Assembly: GCA_016205905.1 (NCBI GenBank)
Contig: JACQSP010000090.1
Location: 1-35,585, forward strand
DNA from: Candidatus Woesearchaeota archaeon
GTDB taxonomy: Archaea; Nanobdellota; Nanobdellia; Woesearchaeales; DSVV01
Length of the DNA stretch: 35,585 nucleotides
Direction of reading: 5' to 3'
Part shown: in pieces, positions 16,185-25,955 of the stretch
Position numbering within the stretch: position 1 is the stretch's first letter
How the letters are laid out: each line of letters begins with the position of its first letter
Translations under genes and position numbers: made by a program
Notes under the pieces: generated by a model
Seen by the model: only the letters and a program-made list of their open reading frames with translations
What the model was told of the DNA's origin: nothing
The model's database searches: none

Positions 16185-18482
16185 ATGAACAAAACATCCC
16201 AACTCGCAATCTTTATGATTCTTGGAATTGTGTCTGTTATTCTCATAGGTTTGGCATTATTCGGCATTTCTAGCTCGACAGAAAAAGGTTTTGTAACAAA
16301 ACAGTCCCAATTAGGAGAGCTGTTTATCGGCAAAGGTAAATATACTACTTACATTAAAAGCTGTCTTGACCAGGCAACAAAACAAGGTTTAGTATTAGCA
16401 GGTAAACAAGGCGGCGCAATTTATGATAATCAGACCATTGGCGGTAAACAGTCGCAGACAAGCAAATATTATGAATTAGATGGTATAAGAATACATTATT
16501 CATTGCTTTCTCCAACAATAATTAAATTGCCAGAATATCCTTATATTCCAAGTACAATAACATTAACATCTTCCCCTTTTCTAGCTCAAGAACCTTCTAT
16601 TTATGGTGTACCAACACCATTTATTAGTGTCATTAATAATCCGTTCATACCTTTATGCGACAGGTTTGGCCCAAACAATGACCCTAAATCTAATGTGCCT
16701 TACTGCGGCAATGCACCGTACATTTTTGACACTGAAAACATTAACGATCATAACTCTGTCCAAGAATATTTAGGTAAATACATCACGCAAAAAACAAACG
16801 AATGCATAAAACTCGAAACACTGCCAGAGCTTCAAGGATATAACATTATTAAACAAAATTTCAATGTAGACATTATTTTGACAGAATCATCTGTTGTTGC
16901 TAATCTTAACATGACGTTGGCATTATCAACACCGCAGTCAACATTAAAAGAAACCCTGCCGGTGATAGATATCAGCGGTATTTCAGTAGAGAAACATATC
17001 AGGCTAAAACACATATTTGAATTATTGGCAAGAATGAGGCAGGAAGATTCAAAGAATATATTTTTCGAGATAACTAATGCGCAGACATTAAAAACTTGCG
17101 GTCCAAACGAAAATTTGCAGTGCTTAAAGCCAGGAATGATTGTCTCAACCCAGAAATTACCAAATAATGATTATGTTGTCAAGATTACTGACACAGAATC
17201 ATTGATTGACGGAAAGGAGTTTAGTTATCAGGTAATCTTTCAGAATAGAAACCCAACTTTAGATTATTTAACTGCACCAAACTTAAATCCAGAATTTTCT
17301 GATTACAATGCTGTTCTTGTCGAGGGAATGACTCTTGTAATAGATCCTTATGGATATGATCCTGACGAGGATAATCATGAGCAGGGGTTTATGAAAGATT
17401 ATTATTATTACGAGGCAGTTGATGGTTATACTAAATTTGATGCAGACAAGGATAATGACGGAGTGATTGATTGTATTCCGACGACAAACAGCGGTTTAGA
17501 CGGAATAAAAGATTCATTAAAAAGCTGCCTTGTGCAAGACAAGCTGCCGTCAGCATTCAAGGGAAGAAAAGTAACTTATAAACTAACACAACATGATGCC
17601 GGCGAACATATTATCCGAGTAAAAGTCTGCGATAATACAAACAATCCCAAATGTGACTGGCAGGACGTAAAGATTTTTGTTATTCCATTGTTGGCTTTCG
17701 GTACAGATCAGAACGGAAATCCTTTTCCTTTTGATTCAACCAAAGATTACCAAATCTCGGGTTATCCAATTTATTCAACTAATCCAAGTGATACTGTAAC
17801 TTTAGGTGTAAAACAAACAATTACTTCAGAATCATTATTAACACCACAACCACAAGAACCAACTTTGCCTGACACAGAAAACACAGAATCACAACAAGGA
17901 TCAGAAACACAATCAGGAGATGATACTCAAGATTCATCACAATCTTCTCAACCTTCTTCACAACAAGGATATTCTTCGCCAACACAACCTTCAACACATT
18001 CATCCTCGCAACAAACCACACCAATAGTCACGCCAACTATACCTTACGATAACACCGACGTTGATATTCTTATTTCTAGAGCATTAAGCGGCACAAAACT
18101 GCCTTACGAAATGTATTACTTTGAAAACAAATATCTTATAGTGAAAAACACTATTAATAACCAAGGTCCAGAAGTTGTGCCAGAAACAGACGCATTTAGA
18201 CAGTTCGCTGAAAAAGGCGATAATGGAAAACCTAACTTATACATACAAAAAAAGATTTATGGTACCAACCAGCAAAGCGCACTTAACCAAAAGTTAGCTA
18301 CAGGAAAAAACCTGTTTTTTATTTACATCCCTGAGCCATGCACACAAGGAGCGTTCTTCCAAGGATACTGTCATTTTGGTGACAAATGTTATTATAATAT
18401 GAACATAGTTAATCATAATTTTCAAACAGCGTGGGACAATTGTCCTTCTGCAAAACTCTGTACAGAAACAGGGTGTAAATAA
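16185..18482 (+). CDS. 765-aa pilin-like anchored extracellular protein
   Basis: The N-terminus MNKTSQLAIFMILGIVSVIL has the basic-then-(S/Q)-then-hydrophobic layout of class III (prepilin-like) signal peptides. Next comes KSCLDQATKQGLVLAGKQGG AIYD, a segment typical of a DPANN surface family. Residues about 360-500 contain an Ig/PKD-like domain with a calcium-loop-like DADKDNDGVIDC. Residues about 545-620 are a Gln/Ser/Thr/Pro-rich linker, likely extended and perhaps glycosylated. The C-terminal about 150 residues end in a Cys-containing domain (CTQGAFFQGYCHFGDKCYY ... CTETGCK). Likely one subunit of a surface structure. No enzyme motif is seen. Confidence 0.8.
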   Translation: MNKTSQLAIFMILGIVSVILIGLALFGISSSTEKGFVTKQSQLGELFIGKGKYTTYIKSCLDQATKQGLVLAGKQGGAIYDNQTIGGKQSQTSKYYELDGIRIHYSLLSPTIIKLPEYPYIPSTITLTSSPFLAQEPSIYGVPTPFISVINNPFIPLCDRFGPNNDPKSNVPYCGNAPYIFDTENINDHNSVQEYLGKYITQKTNECIKLETLPELQGYNIIKQNFNVDIILTESSVVANLNMTLALSTPQSTLKETLPVIDISGISVEKHIRLKHIFELLARMRQEDSKNIFFEITNAQTLKTCGPNENLQCLKPGMIVSTQKLPNNDYVVKITDTESLIDGKEFSYQVIFQNRNPTLDYLTAPNLNPEFSDYNAVLVEGMTLVIDPYGYDPDEDNHEQGFMKDYYYYEAVDGYTKFDADKDNDGVIDCIPTTNSGLDGIKDSLKSCLVQDKLPSAFKGRKVTYKLTQHDAGEHIIRVKVCDNTNNPKCDWQDVKIFVIPLLAFGTDQNGNPFPFDSTKDYQISGYPIYSTNPSDTVTLGVKQTITSESLLTPQPQEPTLPDTENTESQQGSETQSGDDTQDSSQSSQPSSQQGYSSPTQPSTHSSSQQTTPIVTPTIPYDNTDVDILISRALSGTKLPYEMYYFENKYLIVKNTINNQGPEVVPETDAFRQFAEKGDNGKPNLYIQKKIYGTNQQSALNQKLATGKNLFFIYIPEPCTQGAFFQGYCHFGDKCYYNMNIVNHNFQTAWDNCPSAKLCTETGCK

Positions 18483-18554
18483 AGTGTTAATATTAATGTG
18501 ATAGTGCAGGTAATTTCAATTGTACACATTTTGTGTACAACTCAACACCCTGTT
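18467..18554 (+). terminator. Nested inverted repeats at the end of the 765-aa gene
   Basis: AACAGGGTGT (18467-18476, inside the last codons) pairs with ACACCCTGTT (18545-18554). Between them TTGTACACA (18520-18528) pairs perfectly with TGTGTACAA (18532-18540) around TTT. It could be a 3'-end RNA structure or, for the inner palindrome, a protein-binding site. Archaeal termination normally relies on T-runs, so the terminator call is tentative. Confidence 0.4.
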
Positions 18555-18640
18555 CAGTTTCTCTTGCTTTTAACATATTTCAATAGTTTCTAGGATTAGT
18601 ACTATCAGTTAATGTTCTGTTTTTTAATCTTATTTTCCGT

Positions 18641-18812
18641 TTTCAACTCGTTCTAGGGACGAAGTCCACGTCCACAAATAAAGGTAAGAAGTAAGAGGTT
18701 TGAGGTAAGAGGTACGATGATAACCTCGTAGTTGTTCCCTCTTACCTCCTACTTCTTACCTTTTACCTTTTTTTCATAAGACGTGTGGCTTCGCCTAGGA
18801 ACTAAAAAAATA
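18641..18812. repeat. Composite hairpin element, copy E (arms around a nested palindrome)
   Basis: The left arm TCGTTCTAGGGACGAAGTCC and the right arm GTGGCTTCGCCTAGGAAC are imperfect complements. The right end CTAAAAAAATA is the subtype of copy D. The inside is occupied by the GTAAGAG-word palindrome (18681-18770), so this copy shows the two repeat families in one unit. The remaining bases of the 415-bp gap 18483-18897 hold the nested inverted repeat at its start and the promoter of the 2306-aa gene at its end. Confidence 0.75.
18681..18770. repeat. GTAAGAG-word palindrome, copy 3 (reverse orientation)
   Basis: The left arm has successive 7-base words GTAAGAA, GTAAGAG, GTTTGAG, GTAAGAG; the right arm is the complement (CTCTTACC, CTTCTTACC, TTTTACC). 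The core reads GGTACGATGATAACCTCGTA then GTTGTTCC, the reverse complement of the core in copies 1, 2 and 4. It is nested in the arms of copy E. Confidence 0.8.
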
Positions 18813-18856
18813 AAAAAAGCAATTACTTATTCCCTCGTAACCAGATAAAAACAACA

Positions 18857-18865
18857 TATTTAAAT
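18857..18865 (+). promoter_or_regulatory. TATA box of the 2306-aa surface-protein gene
   Basis: TATTTAAAT, 32 bases before the ATG at 18898, with purine/A-rich sequence before it. This implies a very short leader of roughly 5-12 bases. Confidence 0.55.
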
Positions 18866-18897
18866 AGTATTAATTAATAGATTAATAGTTATATACT

Positions 18898-21800
18898 ATG
18901 AAACATAAAAAAGAGCTGATGTTACTGATAGTTTTAACTATTTTTCTCTCTCTTGTTTATTCTTTTTCTTATATTATACCATTAGTTTATGCGCAAGATG
19001 ATTGGTGTTATTTTCCTAATTTAGTAGATAAACCATGCACACAAATATTACCTAACACTGAAATCGCGTCAGAAGCTGACTGCAAAGCACACAGTGGTGA
19101 AATATCTTATGAAAATGAATGCACAACTGGTTGTTGCTGTATTTGGAAACCTGTTGACACAAAGTATGAACAGCAAACAGGAACTACTAAAGGATATTGT
19201 AACAGTCTTCCTAGCTCTGTTTTTAATCCTTCTGTTTCAAGCCCTGCATTATGTACAAATTATTGCAATTCTTTAACTGCTCTTTCAGGCGATGAAGGTA
19301 AATTGCCAGCTTGCATGAATGGCATTGATGATGATAATGATGGTCTTACTGATTATCCTATTGATGAAGGATGCTCTGCTAAAGAAGATGATTCAGAAGA
19401 AGCAACAGCATCAGAAAAAGAATGCAGCGATCAGATAGATAATGATGGCGACGGAAAAATAGATTATTATGGATTTTATGAATCTTCTTATCAAGCACAG
19501 GATAATAAAAATTATGCAATATATCAAAACTTGCTTAAACAAGGCAAAACACCAGATCCATGCTGTACCAAATCCTTCGGCTTGTCTGAGAAATGCAGTT
19601 TTGACGAATGTAAGGTAGGAGAAAACAAAAAAGAAGATGGACTTTGCCAGTGCGGAAAAGAGGTTTGCGGTTTCCCTGAAGTTATTAATCCTTTATCTGA
19701 AATAGGCAATATATATGCAACTGGCAAATATTGTTGCGCAGGTAAATGTAGCATTGTACCATGCGGACCTTGTACTGAAGGAGAAACAACTTACGTGATA
19801 GATAATAGTGGTAAGACTACTTATACATGTGAAAATGGAATATTTAAAAAGGGAATAACTGAACCAATTGGCGCTCCAGAGCAATGTTTTGGCGCTGAGA
19901 TAGACGAAGATAATAATGGTGCTACCAATTGTGAGGATACAAAATGTTATACTTTAAAATGTTCAATGGATAAGGGCGCAACTAAAGATTCAGCAGGCAA
20001 CGTAATTATTCCTGATGGTTGTGGAAAAACCCCTAGTCTAAAAGTTTCCTACTTCGACGAGTCAGACGATTTTTGGAAATGCTGTTTCTCTATGGGTGGT
20101 AAAAGCAGAGTTAATGACTGCAAATATAATGACGGTGTTCCTGATACTTGCGGAGCTTGCGAATGTTTAAATCTCCACAAACCAGCGCAAAACCTTAAAG
20201 TACAGCATGTTTATGGCCAAGCAAAGTTAAACCTAAGCTTTTATTTTGAATGCCAAGAGCCAGAAGTTAAGTTAAAAGTGTTAAGATGCGACGGAACAGC
20301 AGGAAGTTGCGGTGTGAATAACGACGGCACAATTACTTTAGAAACAAGCACAAAGTTTGTTGATGTTTCTGATAATATGGATTGTTTATTAGAACAATTA
20401 GATGCAAATGGAAATCCAACGAAAATCGTTTGTTTCGGCGATAATGGTATCTTACAACCAGGACCAAAACAAAGCTTAGACGTTTCAGCAATATTTGACA
20501 CAAAAATCCTGCCAGAAAAAGATTATACTTATGTACTCGAATCTGTTTATCCTGACAAAGAAATAAGTTTTTCTAATGCTTTCAGCATGAAATCCGGATC
20601 AAAGATGTGCTTAAGCCATTCTGGTCATTTTTGTATAAGAAACAATTTAGATTATTTAGGTTCTGAAACAAAAAAATATTCTTGCGACGAGAATAATAAA
20701 CTTCAAGTTGAAAATTGTCAGGGCAGTTCAGGAGAATGGCCTGAAGAAGTTTGCATGGAAACAAAAGATACTAATGGTGTAATTGCCACAACCTGTGCTC
20801 TTAACACTCCTTGCATTTTTTGCGGTAACCCTTTTAATATGTATGGCAGTTTAAGTTTAAGCAGCAGCACATTATCAGTTCCAGAGGAATATTACGGATA
20901 CAAACCAACAACTAATGAAGAAAATTGCTATCTTAATTCCGTATGTTATTATGATTCAACCAATACAATTAAAGATGCGTATGATTCATGCAAGAATATA
21001 GGAAGTTGCTCTAATTATAAATCCGAAAATGCTTGTGCAAATTCACAAAATCCTACTGTAACCAATGTAAAGAACAAATGCCTGCCTTATAATTGTCAAT
21101 GGGTTGCCTTTGAAACTTTCGAGCCTTATGCAATAGAAGCAGGTATTTGCACAGACGCTACCACAAACTATAAAACCTGCGATATGTGCAACAAATTGAC
21201 GTCTAAATTATTTGGCGGTTGTAATCCTGATACTTGTAAAGATAATTTTAAATCAGAAACAACATTGTGTTATTTTGACCAAGTTAAAACCTCGTGCGTA
21301 GAATCTTCTAAAATAACCTGTTCTAATTATGACACAGAAGAAGATTGTCATGCGAGTTACGGTACTGATGATTATGGTGAAGCACATTCTGTCGAGGTAA
21401 ATGTCACTTATGACACTTCAGGAAAAAGAATCTGGGGTGACAATTCTATTATTGAACCCAGCCATGACCTTCTTGATTTTAAAATATGTAAATGGAAAGA
21501 TGATACAGATGCCTGTATAAGAGACGCTAACGGCGACGGCAAGTATGATGTTGCTGGCGAGAAAGCTATTGATATCACACCACCGCAGACAGAAGTTATT
21601 GCGCCGTCAAATGTTGGTCAGATAGAATTAAAATTTGCCATCAATGATCCTACTTTTGAAGGAAGGCCCAGTTCAGGTGAGTTAAAGACATATTATTGTT
21701 TCCCTGACAATACACCATTGCCTAAAGAAATAATAGACCAATATAAAAATCAAACCAATTTCAAAGATGGCACAACTGAAGAAAACATTAATTATTGTTA

Positions 21801-24800
21801 TCCAGATACTTTATTTGTTCCAGATGCAGGAAGCACATCAAAAATACTTTCCATGGAAAGCGGCCAACAAACAATGTTTTTCTATTCAGAAGATGGGGCG
21901 CATAATCTTGAACCTGTTCAATCATTCACGTTTAACATTGATAACAAACCACCAGTAATAACAATTACTCCTTATCTAACACTTGACCAGTCTTATCCGT
22001 TTGAGCAAAGCAGTGTATTATTATCAGTAGAACTCGACGAGAAAGCAACATGTTACGATATTTTTGAAGATTATGACGGCATTAAAAAAATTAATTATGA
22101 GTCAGGTAACTCTTTCCAGGCAGTTTATGATAATTTGGAAGACGGAACTTATCTGTACACAGTTGTATGCGAAGATAAATTGGGCAACAAGATTAATAAA
22201 ACCGCTTCTGTAAAGATTGATGCTGATCAGGAAATACAAGGTTCTTTGCCTGAAGGAGTAATAGATTATAGTCCTGTAAACTTAGAGATTAAGACGACAC
22301 ATAAAAGTCCAAATGATGATTGCAGAATTGGTACAGGCGATACTTTTGATGTGTTAAGCGGTTTTGCCTCAAAAACACAGGCAGACATATTTACTAAATA
22401 TTCTACACCATTCTCTTTGACAGAGAACAAAGTTTACGAGTTCAAGGTAATGTGCAAATTTTCAGGAAAATTGCATAAAGACGAAATCCAGTTTGTCTAC
22501 GACACAACCCCGCCAAAAACCTCATTGACAGATTCTGCTGGAAACACGTTTGATATTTCTAAATGGTACAATAAACAGGAAGCCTCACAATCAGTTTACT
22601 TAAAATGCAATGACGAGCCAGAATATGGTTTTGGATGCAAAGAGACAAAATATTGCATAGAAACAGGTTCAGCCAAATGTAATATTAATTTTGATGCAAG
22701 TTCCACTCCTGCTGTAGGCACTATATATGAATCATACTCAGCAGTTAAAATCTCGCCCACACCACAGCCGCAATGGCTATGCTATCAATCAAAAGAAGAT
22801 ACATACCCCTCAGATTTAAGTTCATACAGTTCATATGGTGGCAGTATTGAAGAAAAACAGTGTGTTAAACTGTTAATAGATTCTAATTCTGGCCCAACAG
22901 TAGAGGTTCCATTATTAAAACCACACACAGAAATGATTAATGCATACGAATATTTCACACCATTGTTCACAATAAACGGCGAAGTTGTTGACAGCGATGC
23001 AGAAGCAAACCCACCACCTCAAAACAAGCTTACTATAGACGTTTATCCTATCACAGAGGATTATTTAAAATCATTAGCGAAGCAAATTGATTCTCAGCAA
23101 GCAGGGCAAGCCCAAGCACCACCACAGCTAAAAGCAACTCAAACATTTACTCTCAATGCAAACAATCAATTCTCACAAGAATTAACCCTTTCATCTGGCC
23201 TTAACAAGATTGTGCTGAGTGCCACTGACCGTTCAGGAAAAACTTCAGGCATTTATGAATATTATATCATGGTTTCAAATTTTGACGGCAATTTGTTTGA
23301 AGTTATCTCTCCGCCAAAAGGTGTTTCTGAGACAAAAGAGTTTGATTTAATTATAGAAACAACTAAAGACCTTCCAGCAGCAGAAAGCTGCGCCTTATCA
23401 ACAAATCCAAAAGTCGGTTTCACGTCACAGATGCAGAAGATTGAAGGCAAGAAATTCAAGAATCACATTAATTTTCCAGGTATGAAAGAAGAAACATATT
23501 ATACTGTTTATGTCAAGTGTACATTTCCAGGTGGTGTGTTTGACATCAAGGAAATTGATTTAATCTGGGACACAACACCGCCGTCAATAGAAAATAGTTT
23601 TATTCAGCCCAGCGACGGAAAAAGTCCGCCGTCAATTATTGAGCCGCCGCTTGAAACAAACCTTACTATAATAACTAATGACAAATCAAGATGTAAGTTC
23701 TCAGAGAAAGAAAACTCAACTTATTTCACAATGTCGCTTTTCAAAGAGTATGAAACACAAAACTTGAGTTATGTGAACGAGCATCCCTTAACCAATCTTG
23801 AGGACAAGAAAAATTATACCTATTATGTCAAGTGCGACAATGGCCCGACAGAGCCTGCTTCGATGCATATTTCTAATGAGGCAAAAATAACTTTCTCAGT
23901 TGACACGTCGCAGTTCACAGGCTTGGAACTGGTTAAGCCTGCCCAATTTATAGGTTACACATCTGTTAATTTTGAGCTTCATACAACAAAAAAATCAACC
24001 GAATGCACTTTTGGCCCAACACAAGAATTAGTTGGCCAATATTCTATGAAAACAGTTACAGAAGGAGTTGATGCATATAAAGTACATACCGGCGGTCCAT
24101 TAACATTAATCGAAGGAGAGCATGACTTTTATTTCGAGTGCCTTACTGCAGCAGAAGGGCCAATCTCAGAAGATTTTGTATTCACTGTTGATTTATCGCC
24201 GCCAGTTGTTCAGGTAAAAACACAGCCATACACGAGCTCATTAAACACATTGACAGCAAACTGGGAAGCTTATGATAATAATACACAAATTAAAGGATAT
24301 AATTATTCAATAGGCACTAAACAAGGTATTGCAGATATATTTGATTGGGCAGTAACTGACAGTGAAAAGAAAACCATACACAATCTAAATTTAAATAATG
24401 AGACCACATACTGGTGGAATGTTAAAGCAATAAACTCTGTTGGTTTAGTCAGCACAATAGCAAGCAACAGCACTTATGTTGATACAACTTATGATCCTGG
24501 TTTTGAAGTTAATATCACTAACATTAATGTTTGCAAAGATGATGTTCTCGACAGTGATGAGACAGATATAGATTGCGGCGGAAGCTGTCAAAAATGCAGT
24601 AATGGCAAAAACTGCAAATCTGAAACAGATTGTATCGGCGGTAAATGCGAAAGTGGAATATGTATTAGTGCAAGCTGTGAAGACAATATACTTAATCAAT
24701 TAGAAACCGATATAGATTGCGGTGGTTCTTGCGCTTCTTGTCAGGAAGGAATGAATTGTAACATAAACAGCGATTGCAGTACGGGATTTTGTAAATCAGG

Positions 24801-25818
24801 ATTTTGTACATTGCCAAGCTGTGATGATAATGTTCAAAACGGACAGGAGCAGGGCATAGATTGTGGCGGCGCTTGTCCAAATATTTGTGAAATTATACCT
24901 TCATATGATGAAGAGGAAACTTGTGATGATGGAATTAAAAATCAAGATGAAACAGGAATAGATTGTGGTGGATCATGTAAAAAATGTGAAACACCTCCAC
25001 AAAAAACAGAACCAACAGACGAGCCTTCAACATGGTGGATATGGTTAATTGTGCTCCTTATTATCGCAGGTATTGGCGGCGGCGGGTATTATTATTATAA
25101 TAATTATATTTTCAAGGCAAAATATCCTAACTCACAACAAAGAATGCAGTCAAGACCTTTATCACCATTCTCACAACCACAACAGCAATCATCAGTACAA
25201 ACCAGAATGCCACAATCAAAACCATTGGGCATAAGGCAGACATTTAACAGATTCTTTAAACCTTTGCCAAGAGAGTTTAGAGAAAAACGTGCACAGGAAA
25301 AACTTAAACAAAGAAGTAAACTATTTGGCGCATTTGAAAGTGCAGGCGAACAAAAAGAAAAATCAGAAATAAAACAAAACTTAACCAGTGCAAGAACAGA
25401 TATGAAAAAAGAAGAACCCAAAACCCCACAACAACCACCTATACAAAAACAAACACCAATCCAACCTAAAATCCAGCCCAAACTTCAGATTTCAGAAGCA
25501 TTTAAACCTGAAACAGGTGCAGCTAAAGAAGAAATAAAACTTAAACAAACAGAGTTAAAAGAAATAAAAGAGACAAAGCCACAACAAAAACAAGAAACTA
25601 AAAAACAGCCTGCACAAAAAGAACAAGCACCTAAACTAAAGGCAAAAGAAATCCTCAAACCTAAAAAGAAAGCAGTTGAGCAGCTGACTAAACCCTCAAC
25701 CAAAGCCCCTTCAGCTATTGAAAAACTTTCAAAGCTGAAAAAAGAATCAGCTATGTCAAAACTAGGCAAAGGCAAGGATGCATTTAAACAATTATCAAAC
25801 ATTGCAAAGAAGAGGTAA
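18898..25818 (+). CDS. Giant multi-domain surface protein with C-terminal anchor and cytosolic tail
   Basis: 2306 aa. The signal peptide is at about 1-32 (LLIVLTIFLSLVYSFSYIIP then LVYAQ). Calcium-binding type-3-like repeats follow at about 138-185 (CMNGIDDDNDGLTDYP, CSDQIDNDGDGKIDYYG) and another near 335 (CFGAEIDEDNNGATNCEDTKC is one loop, split here as EIDEDNNGATNCED). The middle is Cys-rich. From about 890 onward come Ig-like units introduced by D-x-x-PP (DITPPQTEV, NKPPVITI, DTTPPKTSL, DTTPPSIEN, DLSPPVVQV near 891, 1015, 1201, 1557, 1764). Four units of the form C-D-x-N-x-E-(D/G)IDCGG-x-C lie at about 1878-2030. A membrane helix is at about 2045-2067 (WWIWLIVLLIIAGIGGGG). The tail of about 239 residues is Lys/Gln/Pro-rich and should lie in the cytoplasm. 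It is probably an adhesin or cell-contact protein; the tail may connect to the cytoplasm. Confidence 0.82.
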   Translation: MKHKKELMLLIVLTIFLSLVYSFSYIIPLVYAQDDWCYFPNLVDKPCTQILPNTEIASEADCKAHSGEISYENECTTGCCCIWKPVDTKYEQQTGTTKGYCNSLPSSVFNPSVSSPALCTNYCNSLTALSGDEGKLPACMNGIDDDNDGLTDYPIDEGCSAKEDDSEEATASEKECSDQIDNDGDGKIDYYGFYESSYQAQDNKNYAIYQNLLKQGKTPDPCCTKSFGLSEKCSFDECKVGENKKEDGLCQCGKEVCGFPEVINPLSEIGNIYATGKYCCAGKCSIVPCGPCTEGETTYVIDNSGKTTYTCENGIFKKGITEPIGAPEQCFGAEIDEDNNGATNCEDTKCYTLKCSMDKGATKDSAGNVIIPDGCGKTPSLKVSYFDESDDFWKCCFSMGGKSRVNDCKYNDGVPDTCGACECLNLHKPAQNLKVQHVYGQAKLNLSFYFECQEPEVKLKVLRCDGTAGSCGVNNDGTITLETSTKFVDVSDNMDCLLEQLDANGNPTKIVCFGDNGILQPGPKQSLDVSAIFDTKILPEKDYTYVLESVYPDKEISFSNAFSMKSGSKMCLSHSGHFCIRNNLDYLGSETKKYSCDENNKLQVENCQGSSGEWPEEVCMETKDTNGVIATTCALNTPCIFCGNPFNMYGSLSLSSSTLSVPEEYYGYKPTTNEENCYLNSVCYYDSTNTIKDAYDSCKNIGSCSNYKSENACANSQNPTVTNVKNKCLPYNCQWVAFETFEPYAIEAGICTDATTNYKTCDMCNKLTSKLFGGCNPDTCKDNFKSETTLCYFDQVKTSCVESSKITCSNYDTEEDCHASYGTDDYGEAHSVEVNVTYDTSGKRIWGDNSIIEPSHDLLDFKICKWKDDTDACIRDANGDGKYDVAGEKAIDITPPQTEVIAPSNVGQIELKFAINDPTFEGRPSSGELKTYYCFPDNTPLPKEIIDQYKNQTNFKDGTTEENINYCYPDTLFVPDAGSTSKILSMESGQQTMFFYSEDGAHNLEPVQSFTFNIDNKPPVITITPYLTLDQSYPFEQSSVLLSVELDEKATCYDIFEDYDGIKKINYESGNSFQAVYDNLEDGTYLYTVVCEDKLGNKINKTASVKIDADQEIQGSLPEGVIDYSPVNLEIKTTHKSPNDDCRIGTGDTFDVLSGFASKTQADIFTKYSTPFSLTENKVYEFKVMCKFSGKLHKDEIQFVYDTTPPKTSLTDSAGNTFDISKWYNKQEASQSVYLKCNDEPEYGFGCKETKYCIETGSAKCNINFDASSTPAVGTIYESYSAVKISPTPQPQWLCYQSKEDTYPSDLSSYSSYGGSIEEKQCVKLLIDSNSGPTVEVPLLKPHTEMINAYEYFTPLFTINGEVVDSDAEANPPPQNKLTIDVYPITEDYLKSLAKQIDSQQAGQAQAPPQLKATQTFTLNANNQFSQELTLSSGLNKIVLSATDRSGKTSGIYEYYIMVSNFDGNLFEVISPPKGVSETKEFDLIIETTKDLPAAESCALSTNPKVGFTSQMQKIEGKKFKNHINFPGMKEETYYTVYVKCTFPGGVFDIKEIDLIWDTTPPSIENSFIQPSDGKSPPSIIEPPLETNLTIITNDKSRCKFSEKENSTYFTMSLFKEYETQNLSYVNEHPLTNLEDKKNYTYYVKCDNGPTEPASMHISNEAKITFSVDTSQFTGLELVKPAQFIGYTSVNFELHTTKKSTECTFGPTQELVGQYSMKTVTEGVDAYKVHTGGPLTLIEGEHDFYFECLTAAEGPISEDFVFTVDLSPPVVQVKTQPYTSSLNTLTANWEAYDNNTQIKGYNYSIGTKQGIADIFDWAVTDSEKKTIHNLNLNNETTYWWNVKAINSVGLVSTIASNSTYVDTTYDPGFEVNITNINVCKDDVLDSDETDIDCGGSCQKCSNGKNCKSETDCIGGKCESGICISASCEDNILNQLETDIDCGGSCASCQEGMNCNINSDCSTGFCKSGFCTLPSCDDNVQNGQEQGIDCGGACPNICEIIPSYDEEETCDDGIKNQDETGIDCGGSCKKCETPPQKTEPTDEPSTWWIWLIVLLIIAGIGGGGYYYYNNYIFKAKYPNSQQRMQSRPLSPFSQPQQQSSVQTRMPQSKPLGIRQTFNRFFKPLPREFREKRAQEKLKQRSKLFGAFESAGEQKEKSEIKQNLTSARTDMKKEEPKTPQQPPIQKQTPIQPKIQPKLQISEAFKPETGAAKEEIKLKQTELKEIKETKPQQKQETKKQPAQKEQAPKLKAKEILKPKKKAVEQLTKPSTKAPSAIEKLSKLKKESAMSKLGKGKDAFKQLSNIAKKR

Positions 25819-25825
25819 ATTACAC

Positions 25826-25912
25826 ATATACTAAAAGTGTAAAATAATCGAACATTATTTTGCACTTTTGTATATACAAACGTGATTAATTTGTACGAAA
25901 ATTAATCACGTT
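25826..25912. repeat. Two adjacent hairpins after the giant surface-protein gene
   Basis: The first stem pairs about 25826-25847 with 25855-25875 (ATATACTAAAAGTG side against CACTTTTGTATAT side) around TCGAACA. The second stem is perfect, AAACGTGATTAATTT (25878-25892) against AAATTAATCACGTTT (25898-25912) around GTACG. The first could be a transcript end for the surface-protein gene; the second lies directly before the TATA box of the next gene and could be an operator. Part of the first stem recurs at 8536. Confidence 0.65.
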
Positions 25913-25913
25913 T

Positions 25914-25923
25914 AGTATATAAT
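25914..25923 (+). promoter_or_regulatory. TATA box of the 176-aa pilin-like gene
   Basis: AGTATATAAT preceded by TTT, 33 bases before ATG 25956. The same string TTTAGTATATAAT occurs before the gene at 28641, suggesting a common promoter type. The gene also has a GGTGA ribosome site (about 25946-25950). Confidence 0.5.
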
Positions 25924-25955
25924 AAGCAAAAAAAGATACAATCAAAGGTGAAGTT

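Noticed and set aside
25104..25865. Long minus-strand frames opposite the end of the giant surface-protein gene
   Set aside because: They mirror the Lys/Gln-rich coding sequence of the plus strand, with Cys/Phe/Leu-rich composition and no family match; shadows of the real gene.
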